From the NCBI RefSeq assembly GCF_014652895.1, contig NZ_BMZR01000003.1:332059-396058 (forward strand): a stretch of DNA of 64,000 bases, written 5' to 3'. Every line of letters starts with the position of its first letter. Within the stretch, counting starts at the first letter, position 1. Positions 34,612 through 44,254 of this stretch are shown here, one piece after another. The notes beneath the pieces are model-generated. The model searched no databases. It had not been told where the DNA came from and saw only the letters and a list, made by a program, of their open reading frames with translations. Made by a program: the position numbers and the translations under genes. This stretch comes from Psychrobacter glaciei. Lineage in GTDB: Bacteria; Pseudomonadota; Gammaproteobacteria; Pseudomonadales; Moraxellaceae.

Positions 34612-35904
34612 TTATTTAGGGCTGGATGACCAGACTGGTGAGCGAATAGTGCCTTGACCAGACTTACCGAATGACTCACCACCGTTCAGTGATTTGATGG
34701 TTAATATACCTTTGCCGCCTTGGGTAGAAGCATAGACCACACGCTTACCGTTAGGCGAAAAGCTCGGTGCTTCATCGATACCCGTATTGCCCAAATTCGT
34801 AGTGATAGCACCGCCGCTATTCATGATCGCCGCTGAGCGACCACTTAAAAAGGCAATTTGTGAGCCATCGCTACTAAACTGCGGACTAGTGGCATAACCG
34901 CTATTTGATACTTTGGTCGTATTTCCTGATCCAAACTCATAACGGTAAATCTGTGGTTTGTTAAATCCTGATCGGTCACTGACGAATACAAAAGATTTGC
35001 CATCGGGTGCATAGCTTGGCTGTACCTCGCTGCTTGGCCAATTGGTGATTCGTCTAGGTTTACCGCCGCTGGCACTTATCTCATAAATATTAGCACTGCC
35101 TTCAAAGCTGCTAGAAAACAGTATCTTGCTGCCATCTGGTGAGAATGATGGGCTTAAATTGCTACCAGAAAATGGCGTCAAAGCACTTGCACTGCCGCCG
35201 CTCACGTTTTGTACATAAATAACAGGATATGATTTATCGCGCTGTACAGAATAGGCGATGCGATTACCATCTGGTGACCACGATGGGGAGAATATAGAAC
35301 CAGCAACTTCAGTAATGGTTTTAGCGTTTTCGCCATCAGCATCCATGACTTTTAAGCGCGATACTTTTTCTTTACCAGTGCCAACTTCTTCGATGTAAGC
35401 AATACGTCCGGAGAAATCACCTGGAATGCCAGTAATCAGCTCGTAAACTTTGTCAGCGATGACGTGACCGGCATAGCGCATGCTTTCTTTATTATTGTCA
35501 GCCGTTAAGCTTTGCTTGCCTTCAATCACTCGGCCAGATTTGATATCAATCACTTCGTAATCGGTGACTACTTTACCGCGGTTGCTGCGAGTACTACCGA
35601 CCACTAGGTAAGGAATTCCCATACTTTGCCAAACCGGTAATGTGCCTGACAGCTCGCTAATACTGCGCGGCTGTTGTGGCAAATCTTTACTGGTCACCTT
35701 TAATTCAGTTTTGCTCAAATCATTGAGAATAATCGGCGATAGCACAGAATCACCGGCAAACGGCACAAAAGCCACTTGGTTTTGTTGGACTGGAATATCA
35801 TAATCCAATTCTAAGACGACAGGCGCCGCCAACAAGTTGGAAGAAATAAGCAAGGTTGAGGTGCTGGCAAGTAAAGAAAGGCATAACTTCTGATGAGTAC
35901 GCAT
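34612..35904 (-). CDS. tolB: Tol-Pal system protein TolB
   Basis: 430 residues, equal to E. coli TolB. The signal peptide ends NLLAAPVVLEL. The N-terminal alpha/beta domain (about 30-165) is followed by a six-blade WD40-like propeller with recurrent FSPDG(S/K) motifs (SWSPDGNRIAYSVQ, SFSPDGSKILFSSS, YAPDGKSFVFVSD, FSSDGSQIAFLSG). Periplasmic TolB binds Pal and TolA and couples the energised TolQRA complex to outer-membrane constriction. Last gene of tolQ-tolR-tolA-tolB; pal is not next to it. Confidence 0.96.
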   Translation of the reverse strand: MRTHQKLCLSLLASTSTLLISSNLLAAPVVLELDYDIPVQQNQVAFVPFAGDSVLSPIILNDLSKTELKVTSKDLPQQPRSISELSGTLPVWQSMGIPYLVVGSTRSNRGKVVTDYEVIDIKSGRVIEGKQSLTADNNKESMRYAGHVIADKVYELITGIPGDFSGRIAYIEEVGTGKEKVSRLKVMDADGENAKTITEVAGSIFSPSWSPDGNRIAYSVQRDKSYPVIYVQNVSGGSASALTPFSGSNLSPSFSPDGSKILFSSSFEGSANIYEISASGGKPRRITNWPSSEVQPSYAPDGKSFVFVSDRSGFNKPQIYRYEFGSGNTTKVSNSGYATSPQFSSDGSQIAFLSGRSAAIMNSGGAITTNLGNTGIDEAPSFSPNGKRVVYASTQGGKGILTIKSLNGGESFGKSGQGTIRSPVWSSSPK

Positions 35905-36041
35905 GACCGAATTGAACTCCTGAAATAGTCTAATCGTTATTTTTTATAGGGGCTAAGTTTACCGTTACGGTATGGCAATATTACACGCAGTGCAAGCAGT
36001 TTAAGGTAACGTTATCAATAATATAGGAACTGGGTAACTGA

Positions 36042-37076
36042 TTAATTGCTACCTTTAAATTGTATGGTAAAAGTAGGGTACTTAGGATCATCAGCATCAA
36101 TCGGTAAGCTGCCAGTATTCAAAACTGCTTGTTTGGCTGCTTCATTGACCGCGCTATCAGGTCCTGAAGCGGAGACGTTGACCACATTGCCGCTCGCATT
36201 GACAGTGATGGTTAAGGTGGCGCGCTGATTCGAGCCTTTGGCAGCGGTTGGCGGGCTATAATTGCGTTTGATTAAATTGATAATTTCACCATTGCTGGCA
36301 CCGCGACTGCCACTTGAGGCAGAGCGACTACTACCTTTTGCCGTACTAGAAGTAGAAGAATCACCAGAGAGGGTCGACTCACCATCTTCTGATAAGCTAA
36401 AGTTTTTACTGGCACTGCCAGAGCTACCAGTGTCAATTTTTAAATTTTTATCAGTAGCAGTAGGGCGTGTAATTTTAGGCGGGTTGTTTTGTTTATTACG
36501 GTAATCCCTAAGCTGTTTTTGTTCTTCGATGAGCTGTTGTCTTTTATCTTGTTCAACTTGACTGTGTTCTTCTACTACCGACTCATCTAGCTGTGCTGCC
36601 CATTCAGCCATATTGCGCTCATATTCTTGATTTTGCTCAAGTAGCCGCTGATGCTGTTCTTCACTCATCAGCATCGGGCGACTGGCAGGATCGTCAGAGC
36701 GTGTAAAGACAGGCACGCGCTGAGAGTTTGGTTGGTTGGGGTTTTGAATGCTAGCGCTACTGTCAGCCGTGTTCTCTGGCATATCACTGAATGAGCCAAT
36801 CGTACCACTATCAGCTTGCATAGCACTGGCAGCAGCGGCACGATTGGCAAGGATTTGCCCTTGCATCTCAGCCAGCTGTTCAGGGGATACCATGACGGTC
36901 TCTAAGCTACCTACCGTTTCAACTTCTGTATTCTGATAGGTATAAATAAGTATGCCAATCACCAGACCATGTGCAAGCAAGCTGAGGAGCGTAGGCAGTG
37001 TCAGCCCATTGCCTTCAGGTTGGGTCGGCACATAAACAGCAGGCGCATTATTCATGGCAGTGATACTCATGGACAT
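36042..37076 (-). CDS. tolA: TolA (TonB/TolA C-terminal domain protein)
   Basis: 344 residues. A single N-terminal membrane helix (about 27-47, TLLSLLAHGLVIGILIYTYQ) is followed by a long Gln/Asn/Ser/Lys-rich periplasmic spacer with coiled-coil-like Gln/Glu/Lys repeats (about 140-200). The TolA/TonB-type C-terminal domain is at about 255-344 (INLIKRNYSPP, RATLTITVNASGNVVNVSASG). It links the TolQR motor in the inner membrane to TolB/Pal. The spacer is rich in Ser/Gly near residues 215-250. It lies between tolR and tolB, which supports TolA rather than TonB. Confidence 0.9.
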   Translation of the reverse strand: MSMSITAMNNAPAVYVPTQPEGNGLTLPTLLSLLAHGLVIGILIYTYQNTEVETVGSLETVMVSPEQLAEMQGQILANRAAAASAMQADSGTIGSFSDMPENTADSSASIQNPNQPNSQRVPVFTRSDDPASRPMLMSEEQHQRLLEQNQEYERNMAEWAAQLDESVVEEHSQVEQDKRQQLIEEQKQLRDYRNKQNNPPKITRPTATDKNLKIDTGSSGSASKNFSLSEDGESTLSGDSSTSSTAKGSSRSASSGSRGASNGEIINLIKRNYSPPTAAKGSNQRATLTITVNASGNVVNVSASGPDSAVNEAAKQAVLNTGSLPIDADDPKYPTFTIQFKGSN

Positions 37077-37145
37077 GATGTTGAAGGATGAGGTTCATCA
37101 GATTATCTACTTTATTATAACAAGCGGTGCTAACAATAGGATTCA

Positions 37146-37604
37146 TTATGATGAGGGTGTGGGCAAGGGTGCGCCCGTTAATAATCCCACCTTTTGGATA
37201 CCTGCTTGCTGCAAGCTTGCCATCAAGGTCATGATAGCGCCATATTGATTGTTTTGATCGGCATTGATCATGACCTGTAAAGGCTGCGCGCCCGCATCGC
37301 TGCTTTGCGCCTGCAAATTAAACAAGGTGTTAATCAGCTCTGGCTCACTAATCGGCAGGTCAACATTGTCTTCATAACTGATAAAAATCTCGCCACTATC
37401 GGTTAAGGAGACAATCACGGGTAGCTGGCTTTGACTCATGGTATTGGTTTGCTCTTTTGGTAGCTCGACATCGACGCCGGTGATCAGCATCGGCGCAGTT
37501 ACCATAAATATCACCAGTAGCACCAGCATCACGTCGATATAAGGAACGACGTTCATCTCCGCATTCAGCGCTTTTTTCTCACGGCGATAAGGGTTTGGTT
37601 TCAT
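37146..37604 (-). CDS. tolR: TolR (ExbD/TolR family)
   Basis: 152 residues. The Lys/Arg-rich start PYRREKKALNAEMNVVPYID leads into one membrane helix with the family's essential Asp in YIDVMLVLLVIFMVTAPML (Asp at about residue 24), then a small periplasmic domain. TolR with TolQ forms the proton channel that drives TolA. Its ATG overlaps the tolQ stop by 4 bases (37601-37604), showing translational coupling. Confidence 0.96.
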   Translation of the reverse strand: MKPNPYRREKKALNAEMNVVPYIDVMLVLLVIFMVTAPMLITGVDVELPKEQTNTMSQSQLPVIVSLTDSGEIFISYEDNVDLPISEPELINTLFNLQAQSSDAGAQPLQVMINADQNNQYGAIMTLMASLQQAGIQKVGLLTGAPLPTPSS

Positions 37605-38329
37605 AGCCCTGTCACCTGACCTGCATGACCATTAAGTGCGCTGTCTCTATCTACCACGCTTTGGACGCTTGTCTCACGTTGGAGCATACCGGTCATCTCA
37701 TCGCAGAATAGTGCGCGTGAATCATACAAACGGCTTGATTTGGCTGTAAAGTGGTTGTACGCGAGCACAGCAGGAATAGCCGCAAACAAACCCATGGCAG
37801 TGGCGATTAGTGCTTCAGCAATGCCTGGCGCGACAGAGGCTAGGGTCGCCTGCTCAGTTTGGGATAGTCCCAAAAAGGCATTCATAATGCCCCATACGGT
37901 GCCAAATAAGCCGACATAAGGTGCAACTGAGCCGATGCTGGCTAGGGTAGTGAGCCCAGATTCTAGTAACTGCTGCTGACGTCCTAAGCCGACCCGAAGC
38001 TTACGCTCAACCCCATCGATAATGTCATCTTTTGGCTGACGTTTTTTGTGCATTCTGAGATATTCAGAAAAGCCCACATAAAATATCTGCTCAAGTCCTT
38101 GGCGCTCAGGGGAGCCTTGCACGCCTTGGTACAACTTTGCCAAATCTTCACCCGACCAAAACCAAGTCTCGAACTGTTGATCAAAGTTCTTAGCCGTACC
38201 AAGCCGTGCACTCATACGAAAAATAATGACCCAGCTGAGCAAAGACGCTAATAACAATAGCGCCATCACAATCTGTACCAATAGACTGGCTTGGGTGATA
38301 AGGTCGATAATATTTAATGATTCAGGCAT
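37601..38329 (-). CDS. tolQ: TolQ (MotA/TolQ/ExbB proton channel)
   Basis: 242 residues with three membrane helices: about 13-35 (LLVQIVMALLLLASLLSWVI), 135-160 and 172-195. The MotA/TolQ/ExbB signature is VAPYVGLFGTVWGIMNAFLG followed by GIAEALIATAMGLFAAIPAVLAYN. It forms the stator that conducts protons with TolR. First gene of the tol cluster; ybgC, common upstream in other gammaproteobacteria, is absent. Confidence 0.96.
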   Translation of the reverse strand: MPESLNIIDLITQASLLVQIVMALLLLASLLSWVIIFRMSARLGTAKNFDQQFETWFWSGEDLAKLYQGVQGSPERQGLEQIFYVGFSEYLRMHKKRQPKDDIIDGVERKLRVGLGRQQQLLESGLTTLASIGSVAPYVGLFGTVWGIMNAFLGLSQTEQATLASVAPGIAEALIATAMGLFAAIPAVLAYNHFTAKSSRLYDSRALFCDEMTGMLQRETSVQSVVDRDSALNGHAGQVTGL

Positions 38330-38930
38330 GTATTGGACTCACGGGTAATTAACAATAACTGGTATACGCGCCATACGTAGACCAGATAAGACCTCTAAAC
38401 TATAGAATATAGGGCATCGAAACTAAGCTGGTAATAGCTGGTAACACAAGCTAGTAATAATAGAAGGTATTCAACAAAATACACTTATATTATGCACGAA
38501 TAATATTTTTCATATAGCACAGCGTGCAGAAACGATCATACTATGAAGCGTCAATGCATTATGCACACTTATATCAACCGACTAGTGTACTGCTAAATGA
38601 AGAAAAGGTCATTTTTTTAAAAGGTTAAAGCGAAAAAAACTGCATTTTACTGATAGAGGTGTAATATATCGTCGATATAAAATGGGTTTAAAGGTAGGGT
38701 TGGGCAGTAATACAACTATTATCCAGTATTTAAATGCCAAGACAGCCTTATTTCCGTTTTAAACCAGCAAGGCACGGGTAATGATTGAATTTGTATCTCA
38801 TTTTCTCTAAAATGTTGCTCTTTGTTACCGTTGCCTTTTGATCATGACGTCGCAACCTGCTTGTTGACGTCATCTTTATTTTAGGCACCAATAAATTTGT
38901 TCTTTCACTAGCAAGCTGGGCGCGACACTT
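38330..38930. other. Divergent tolQ-permease intergenic region
   Basis: 601 bases without a credible ORF. Loose repeats of AGCTGGTAAT appear at about 38426-38460. The best signal is the GACGTC pair at 38844-38873, upstream of the permease. No purine riboswitch core was recognised. Confidence 0.45.
38844..38873 (+). promoter_or_regulatory. Inverted ATGACGTC repeat upstream of purine permease gene
   Basis: ATGACGTC (38844-38851) and GACGTCAT (38866-38873) are perfect inverse copies 14 bases apart; each contains the palindrome GACGTC, and the two palindromes are 20 bases apart. It could be a dimer-of-dimers operator or a hairpin. It ends about 57 bases before the start codon. Confidence 0.35.
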
Positions 38931-40226
38931 ATGAATGCAATTGAACGCTATTTTGGGATCAACGGTGAAAACACCACGGTCAAAACGGAAATTCTTGCCG
39001 GTATTACTACCTTTTTGACGATGGCTTACATCATCTTTGTGAACCCCAATGTATTAGCAGAAGCGGGTATGGACAAAGGAGCGGTGTTCGTTGCTACTTG
39101 TTTGGCAGCGGCAATAGGCTGCTTTATTATGGGTATTTATGCCAGATTGCCAGTGGCATTAGCGCCAGGTATGGGCTTAAACGCTTTCTTTACCTACGGT
39201 GTGGTGCTGGGTATGGGCTATGCATGGCAGACAGCGTTAGGAGCAGTATTTCTATCTGGTTGTTTGTTTATCCTTTTAAGCTTATTCAAGATTCGCGAAT
39301 GGATTATTAATGCCATTCCAACGAGCCTTAAGCAAGGTATCGTTGCTGGTATCGGTGCATTTTTGGCATTTATTGCCCTGCAAAGCTCTGGCATCATCGT
39401 AGGTCGTGATGCGACCTTGGTCATGCTTGGTGATATGACTGCATTTGCCCCTATGATGGCTGCTCTCGGTTTCTTTATTATTATCGGTTTGGTGTATAAA
39501 AAAGTCCCAGGTGCGGTAACCATTGGTATTTTGCTGATTACCTTGATCAGTTTGGTTACTGGTAACACGCAGTTTACGGGCATTATGTCGGCACCGCCAT
39601 CGATTGCGCCAACACTCATGCAGCTTGATATCGCAGGCGCGTTTGATATTGGCATGATTAGCGTTATTTTTGCTTTCTTGTTCGTTGATCTGTTTGATAC
39701 AGCAGGCAGCTTGGTTGGTATTGCCAATAAAGCAGGCCTCATTGATAAAGACGGCAATATTCCTAATATGGACAAAGCGCTATTGGCTGATTCAACGGCT
39801 ACGGTTGCCGGTGCCATGCTGGGTACTTCGTCAACGACCAGTTATATTGAAAGTGCGTCAGGAGTGGCGTCAGGTGGTCGAACCGGTCTGATGGCTGTGA
39901 CGGTGGGTGTGCTATTCTTGCTCAGTATTTTCTTTGCGCCATTAGCTGGTATGATTCCCGCTTATGCAACCGCAGGGGCGATATTCTATGTGTCGGTATT
40001 GATGCTGTTCACCCTCAAAGACATTAATTGGGAAGACTTGACGGAAGCAGCACCAGTAGCAGTGGTATTATTACTAACACCGCTTACGTATTCTATCGCT
40101 GATGGTATTGCGCTTGGATTTATTACCTTTACAGCGGTGAAGTTGATGACAGGCAAGTTCTCTGAAATTACGATTCCAGTGTGGATTTTGACAGCCATTT
40201 TATTGGCAAAGCTGGTACTTTTATAA
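38931..40226 (+). CDS. NCS2 / AzgA-family purine permease
   Basis: 431 residues, polytopic with about 12 membrane segments. Hallmarks of the AzgA/PbuG branch are FGINGENTTVKTEILAGIT near the start, the MAYIIFVNPNVLAEAGM segment, LPVALAPGMGLNAFFTYGVV, FLFVDLFDTAGSLVGIANKAG and TSSTTSYIESASGVASGGRTG. These transporters bring adenine, guanine or hypoxanthine into the cell with protons. The exact substrate is not predictable. Single-gene unit ending at the terminator at 40292-40328. Confidence 0.93.
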   Translation: MNAIERYFGINGENTTVKTEILAGITTFLTMAYIIFVNPNVLAEAGMDKGAVFVATCLAAAIGCFIMGIYARLPVALAPGMGLNAFFTYGVVLGMGYAWQTALGAVFLSGCLFILLSLFKIREWIINAIPTSLKQGIVAGIGAFLAFIALQSSGIIVGRDATLVMLGDMTAFAPMMAALGFFIIIGLVYKKVPGAVTIGILLITLISLVTGNTQFTGIMSAPPSIAPTLMQLDIAGAFDIGMISVIFAFLFVDLFDTAGSLVGIANKAGLIDKDGNIPNMDKALLADSTATVAGAMLGTSSTTSYIESASGVASGGRTGLMAVTVGVLFLLSIFFAPLAGMIPAYATAGAIFYVSVLMLFTLKDINWEDLTEAAPVAVVLLLTPLTYSIADGIALGFITFTAVKLMTGKFSEITIPVWILTAILLAKLVLL

Positions 40227-40291
40227 GTCGCTAACGTGATGTGGATAGTCTATATCATGTAGCTAACCATACTAGCATTACGTATATTCTG

Positions 40292-40328
40292 ACCCTCTTT
40301 ATTATGGATTAATAAGGAGGGTTTTTTT
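40292..40328 (+). terminator. Terminator after purine permease gene
   Basis: ACCCTC.TTATTA / TAATA.GGAGGGT stem followed by TTTTTTT. Confidence 0.85.
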
Positions 40329-40379
40329 GTGTTTCAAGTAAAGTGCCTTGCGATAACTAACCGAAATTCTATGCTCTAC

Positions 40380-40460
40380 AAAACAATTAATGACCAATAG
40401 TAAACAAAAAATTATAACTAAAGCGTCATTGCCGTTATGATGGTTATAACTAATTGTTTT
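40380..40460. repeat. Nested inverted and direct repeats upstream of putA
   Basis: AAAACAATTA (40380-40389) is inverted perfectly at 40451-40460 (TAATTGTTTT), and TTATAACTAA occurs directly repeated at 40412 and 40444. It could be a regulator-binding cluster or an eroded small mobile element. Confidence 0.5.
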
Positions 40461-40967
40461 TAAAGTAGATATTTATTGTCTTAAATCCTAAATATCGTTA
40501 GTTTGAAATTTTTTTTCATGATACCATAGCCAGGTTAAGCGCATCACCTCAATCAACGCCGTAGAGGTTTTTCTTACAGTGAATTAGCGTCATATAAGAT
40601 GGTAGATTTTGGCTTATTAGCATGATAATCGATAGATTATTGTCCTAATGATATTCAGCCTTGAACCATTAATCGAACTCCTTTCACTACTAACAAGAAG
40701 AAGGCACTAATGCCGCTTAACTGTTCGTTGTTGCCTTTATATTGTTAACGTAGCCCGTTTAACACTCGAACGACCTACTTAAACGTTTCCAGCTTATGCT
40801 GGATTTGCTCGTTTTACGATGGCGCCGTTTGGTCTTTTGATTATTGCTGTGAGTTACAGTCAATAATTCCTATTAAATATGGTAGGGTTATAGACAGTGA
40901 ACCAGAGCGCTCAGTTTTCCTCATGGACCATTTATCATGGTTTTTAGACGATAGTGATGGAGTTGGT

Positions 40968-43900
40968 ATGAACCCAGTAGAGCAGTTTACCCCGAAAGAG
41001 CCGATTTTATTTAATCCTGTCGATATGCTATCGCCAGACTATATTGACCTGTCTGCAGATGAGCTGTATGCACGCATCTCACCGTTATATAGTGTTGATG
41101 AGCAGCGCTGGTTGTCTGACTTATTGCCACTTGCCAAACCGAGTGACGAAGAGCGTGAAGCTGCGAGTGATCAGACGCGCCAGCTGGTTGAGTATGTGCG
41201 TAATGATGGCAAAGCGATCAAAATGGTCGATTCATTATTACTTGAATACAGCCTTGATACGCAAGAAGGTATTTTGCTGATGAGTTTGGCTGAAGCCTTG
41301 ATTCGGGTGCCAGACAATTATACGGCTGATGCGCTGATTCGTGACAAAATGAGTGTGGCGGATTGGAAAAAGCATTTAAAAGATGACAATGGTTTTATGG
41401 TCAATGCCTCGACGTGGGGCATGATGATGACAGGCCGTGTCGTCAGCATCGACAACGGCACGACTGCCTCAGGATTTTTGGATCGAATGACCAAAAGAAT
41501 GGGCGAGCCAATGATTCGGGCGGCGATGCAAAAAGCCATGCGTATTATGGGGCATCAGTTTGTCCTTGGTGAGACGATTGAAGACGCCAACAAAAACAGT
41601 CAGCCGTATCGCAATAAAGGCTATACCTATTCGTTCGATATGCTGGGTGAAGCGGCGATTACCCATAGAGACGCTGAAAAATACTTTAATGACTATTTGC
41701 ATGCGATCAAAGCGACTGCCAATGTCAAAGTTCAAGAGGGTATGCCAAAGCCGTCTGTTTCTATCAAGCTGTCTGCACTGCATCCACGCTATGAAGCCAC
41801 GCAAGAAGCTCAGGTGTTGGGATTATTGCGTCAGCGTTGCTTATTGCTGATCGAAGCGGCACGCGAAGTGGATGTGGATTTGAGCATCGATGCCGAAGAA
41901 GCCGATCGCCTTGAGATATCTCTAAAGCTGTTTGAGTCGCTCTATCGTGATTCGCTAACCGCTGGTTGGGATGGACTGGGTCTGGTAGTGCAAGGCTACT
42001 CTAAGCGTGCCATTGCTATTTTTGCTTGGCTTGCACGCTTGGCAAAAGAAGTTGGCGATCGTATCCCGTTACGCTTGGTTAAGGGCGCTTATTGGGATAC
42101 TGAGATTAAACTTGCCCAACAAAAAGGCTTGTCAGGATATCCCGTTTGGACACGTAAAGAAGGCACGGACACCGCTTATTTAGCCTGTGCTCGCTTCTTG
42201 TTGTCTGAGCATCTGCGCGGACTTATTTGGCCGCAGTTTGCGACCCATAATGCTCATACTTTGGCATCAGTGATGACCATGAGTGCGCATAGAGATTTTG
42301 AATTTCAGCGTTTGCATGGCATGGGTGATGCGCTTTATGACCATATCTTACAAACATACAAGATCCCTGTTCGTATTTATGCCCCAGTTGGTGCGCACAA
42401 GGATTTACTGCCATATCTAGTACGTCGTTTACTCGAAAATGGTGCAAATAGCTCATTTGTGCATCAGTTATTAGATAAGTCTTATCCGATTGATAAGCTG
42501 ACGGTGCATCCGTATGACAAGCTAGTAGCGAATGATACGTTAAACAATCCAGAGATTCCGTTGCCTTTAGAGATTTATGGTGATCGCCGTGCCAGCTTTG
42601 GTCCCAATATATTTGTAGAGTCGCAGTGGCTATTGTTCAAAGCCGCGATTGACAGTCATTTAACAAAGACATGGTCCGCGTCTCCTATCATCAATGGGCA
42701 AGCAATTCATGACTCTTCAGTGGATGGTAAAGCTCAGAAGCTTGATAGTCATACAGTGCGTGCGCCGTGGAATCATGAAGTTATCGCAGGCGACGTACAA
42801 TACGCCAATGCAGACTTGGCGCGTCAAGCCATTGATGCCGCAGTAGCCGGACAAAGCGCGTGGCAGGCAGTGCCAGCGGCAAAACGTGCGGCAATATTGC
42901 GCAAAACCGCTGATCTTTACGAAGAAAACTATGCTGAACTAATGGCCTTGTGCCAAGTTGAAGCTGGCAAGACCATGCAAGACAGTATTGATGAGATCAA
43001 AGAAGCCGTTGATTTCTGCCGTTTTTATGCGGATGAAGCGGAACGCTTAGACGCAAAAGCGCATGAGTTTACTGATTTATCTGGCAAGCAGTCGCGTCAG
43101 GTGTATAAAGCGCGCGGCACCTTTGTATGCATTAGCCCTTGGAACTTTCCATTGGCTATTTATACTGGTCAGATTGTGGCAGCACTCGCCGCGGGTAATA
43201 CCGTTGTCGCAAAACCTGCTGAGCAAACCAGTTTAATCGCGCATTTCGGTGCGCAGCTGATGTATCAAGCTGGGGTACCAGTCGAGGCGTTACAGTTTGT
43301 CACTGGAGCAGGTGAAGTGGGTGGGGCATTAACCGCCGCTGACAATTTATCTGGTGTCATCTTTACTGGTTCGACCCAAACCGCGCAACGTATCAATCAA
43401 AGTCTAAATGATCATGCGCAAGCCAGCGGGGAGTTGCCCGTGTTTATCGCTGAGACAGGTGGTCAGAACGCCATGATTGTCGATTCAACAGCCTTGCCTG
43501 AACAAGTGGTCAGAGATGCCGTACTGTCTGCATTTGGTTCGGCAGGTCAGCGTTGTTCAGCTTGTCGCATACTATGTGTACAAGAAGAAGTGGCTGATGA
43601 GTTGATTGAGCTACTGCAAGGCAATATGGCTGAGCTAGTCGTGGGTAACCCGCTGTATGCAGCTACCGATGTCGGCCCAGTCATTGATAATGATGCCAAG
43701 CAAGGTCTTGAGGCGCATATCGAACGCATGGTCGCTGAGCCAACGGCCAGTATCTTGGCGCAGACACCGATGAGTGCCAGCTCGGTTGTGAGTCAAGAGC
43801 AGTCTACCTTTGTGTTACCAACCGCGATTGAAGTCAAAAGTATCGACGTGATTGGTGGTGAGCATTTCGGCCCGATATTACATGTGCTACGTTATCAAGC

Positions 43901-44243
43901 TCGGGATTTAAACAAGCTTATCGATGCCATCAATGCTACTGGCTTTGGCTTAACGCTAGGTATTCACAGCCGTATTGAAAATATTGTTGAGCATATTGAA
44001 CGTCGTGCCTTTGTCGGTAATACCTATGTCAACCGTAACCAAATCGGCGCAGTCGTAAACGTCCAACCGTTCGGTGGTTGTGGTCTATCGGGTACAGGTC
44101 CAAAAGCGGGTGGTCCACATTACGTTGCCCGTCTCATGCAGCTAAGCTCTGAGTCAGTCGCTACTGAGCAAACAAGTGCTACTGAGCAAAACACTGCTAC
44201 CAATACTAAAACTGAATCACTTACTCAACCAGAAATCGCATAA
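40968..44243 (+). CDS. putA: Bifunctional proline dehydrogenase / L-glutamate gamma-semialdehyde dehydrogenase, lacking the C-terminal domain
   Basis: 1091 residues from the ATG at 40968, chosen because TGGAG lies 7 bases upstream; an ATG at 40923 has no binding site. The PRODH barrel spans about 160-560 (LSIDAEEADRLEISLKLFE, RLVKGAYWDTEIKLAQ, VWTRKEGTDTAYLACARFLL). The ALDH domain spans about 595-1065, with catalytic Cys about 862 in SAGQRCSACRIL and Glu about 828 in IAETGGQN. It oxidises proline to glutamate at the membrane, channelling the intermediate. There is no N-terminal ribbon-helix-helix domain, so it should not repress itself. The protein stops just after GTGPKAGGPHYVARL with a Thr/Glu-rich tail; the domain that follows in long PutAs is encoded by the next gene. 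Confidence 0.96.
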   Translation: MNPVEQFTPKEPILFNPVDMLSPDYIDLSADELYARISPLYSVDEQRWLSDLLPLAKPSDEEREAASDQTRQLVEYVRNDGKAIKMVDSLLLEYSLDTQEGILLMSLAEALIRVPDNYTADALIRDKMSVADWKKHLKDDNGFMVNASTWGMMMTGRVVSIDNGTTASGFLDRMTKRMGEPMIRAAMQKAMRIMGHQFVLGETIEDANKNSQPYRNKGYTYSFDMLGEAAITHRDAEKYFNDYLHAIKATANVKVQEGMPKPSVSIKLSALHPRYEATQEAQVLGLLRQRCLLLIEAAREVDVDLSIDAEEADRLEISLKLFESLYRDSLTAGWDGLGLVVQGYSKRAIAIFAWLARLAKEVGDRIPLRLVKGAYWDTEIKLAQQKGLSGYPVWTRKEGTDTAYLACARFLLSEHLRGLIWPQFATHNAHTLASVMTMSAHRDFEFQRLHGMGDALYDHILQTYKIPVRIYAPVGAHKDLLPYLVRRLLENGANSSFVHQLLDKSYPIDKLTVHPYDKLVANDTLNNPEIPLPLEIYGDRRASFGPNIFVESQWLLFKAAIDSHLTKTWSASPIINGQAIHDSSVDGKAQKLDSHTVRAPWNHEVIAGDVQYANADLARQAIDAAVAGQSAWQAVPAAKRAAILRKTADLYEENYAELMALCQVEAGKTMQDSIDEIKEAVDFCRFYADEAERLDAKAHEFTDLSGKQSRQVYKARGTFVCISPWNFPLAIYTGQIVAALAAGNTVVAKPAEQTSLIAHFGAQLMYQAGVPVEALQFVTGAGEVGGALTAADNLSGVIFTGSTQTAQRINQSLNDHAQASGELPVFIAETGGQNAMIVDSTALPEQVVRDAVLSAFGSAGQRCSACRILCVQEEVADELIELLQGNMAELVVGNPLYAATDVGPVIDNDAKQGLEAHIERMVAEPTASILAQTPMSASSVVSQEQSTFVLPTAIEVKSIDVIGGEHFGPILHVLRYQARDLNKLIDAINATGFGLTLGIHSRIENIVEHIERRAFVGNTYVNRNQIGAVVNVQPFGGCGLSGTGPKAGGPHYVARLMQLSSESVATEQTSATEQNTATNTKTESLTQPEIA

Positions 44244-44254
44244 GGAGCAGCAAC

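Larger units (their letters stand above)
40227..40967. other. Intergenic region upstream of putA
   Basis: 741 bases with a terminator for the permease (40292-40328) and nested repeats at 40380-40460. The about 500 bases between those repeats and putA have no clear promoter consensus; a frame starting at 40923 belongs to putA but probably is not its true start. Confidence 0.45.

Noticed and set aside
38330..38930. Possible purine riboswitch before the purine permease gene
   Set aside because: The conserved purine-aptamer core and paired loops could not be found; only an inverted GACGTC repeat is visible.
39218..39817. 199-codon frame antisense to the purine permease gene
   Set aside because: It mirrors a real membrane-protein gene in the opposite strand; no start signal, no family features, and codon pattern expected for an antisense shadow.
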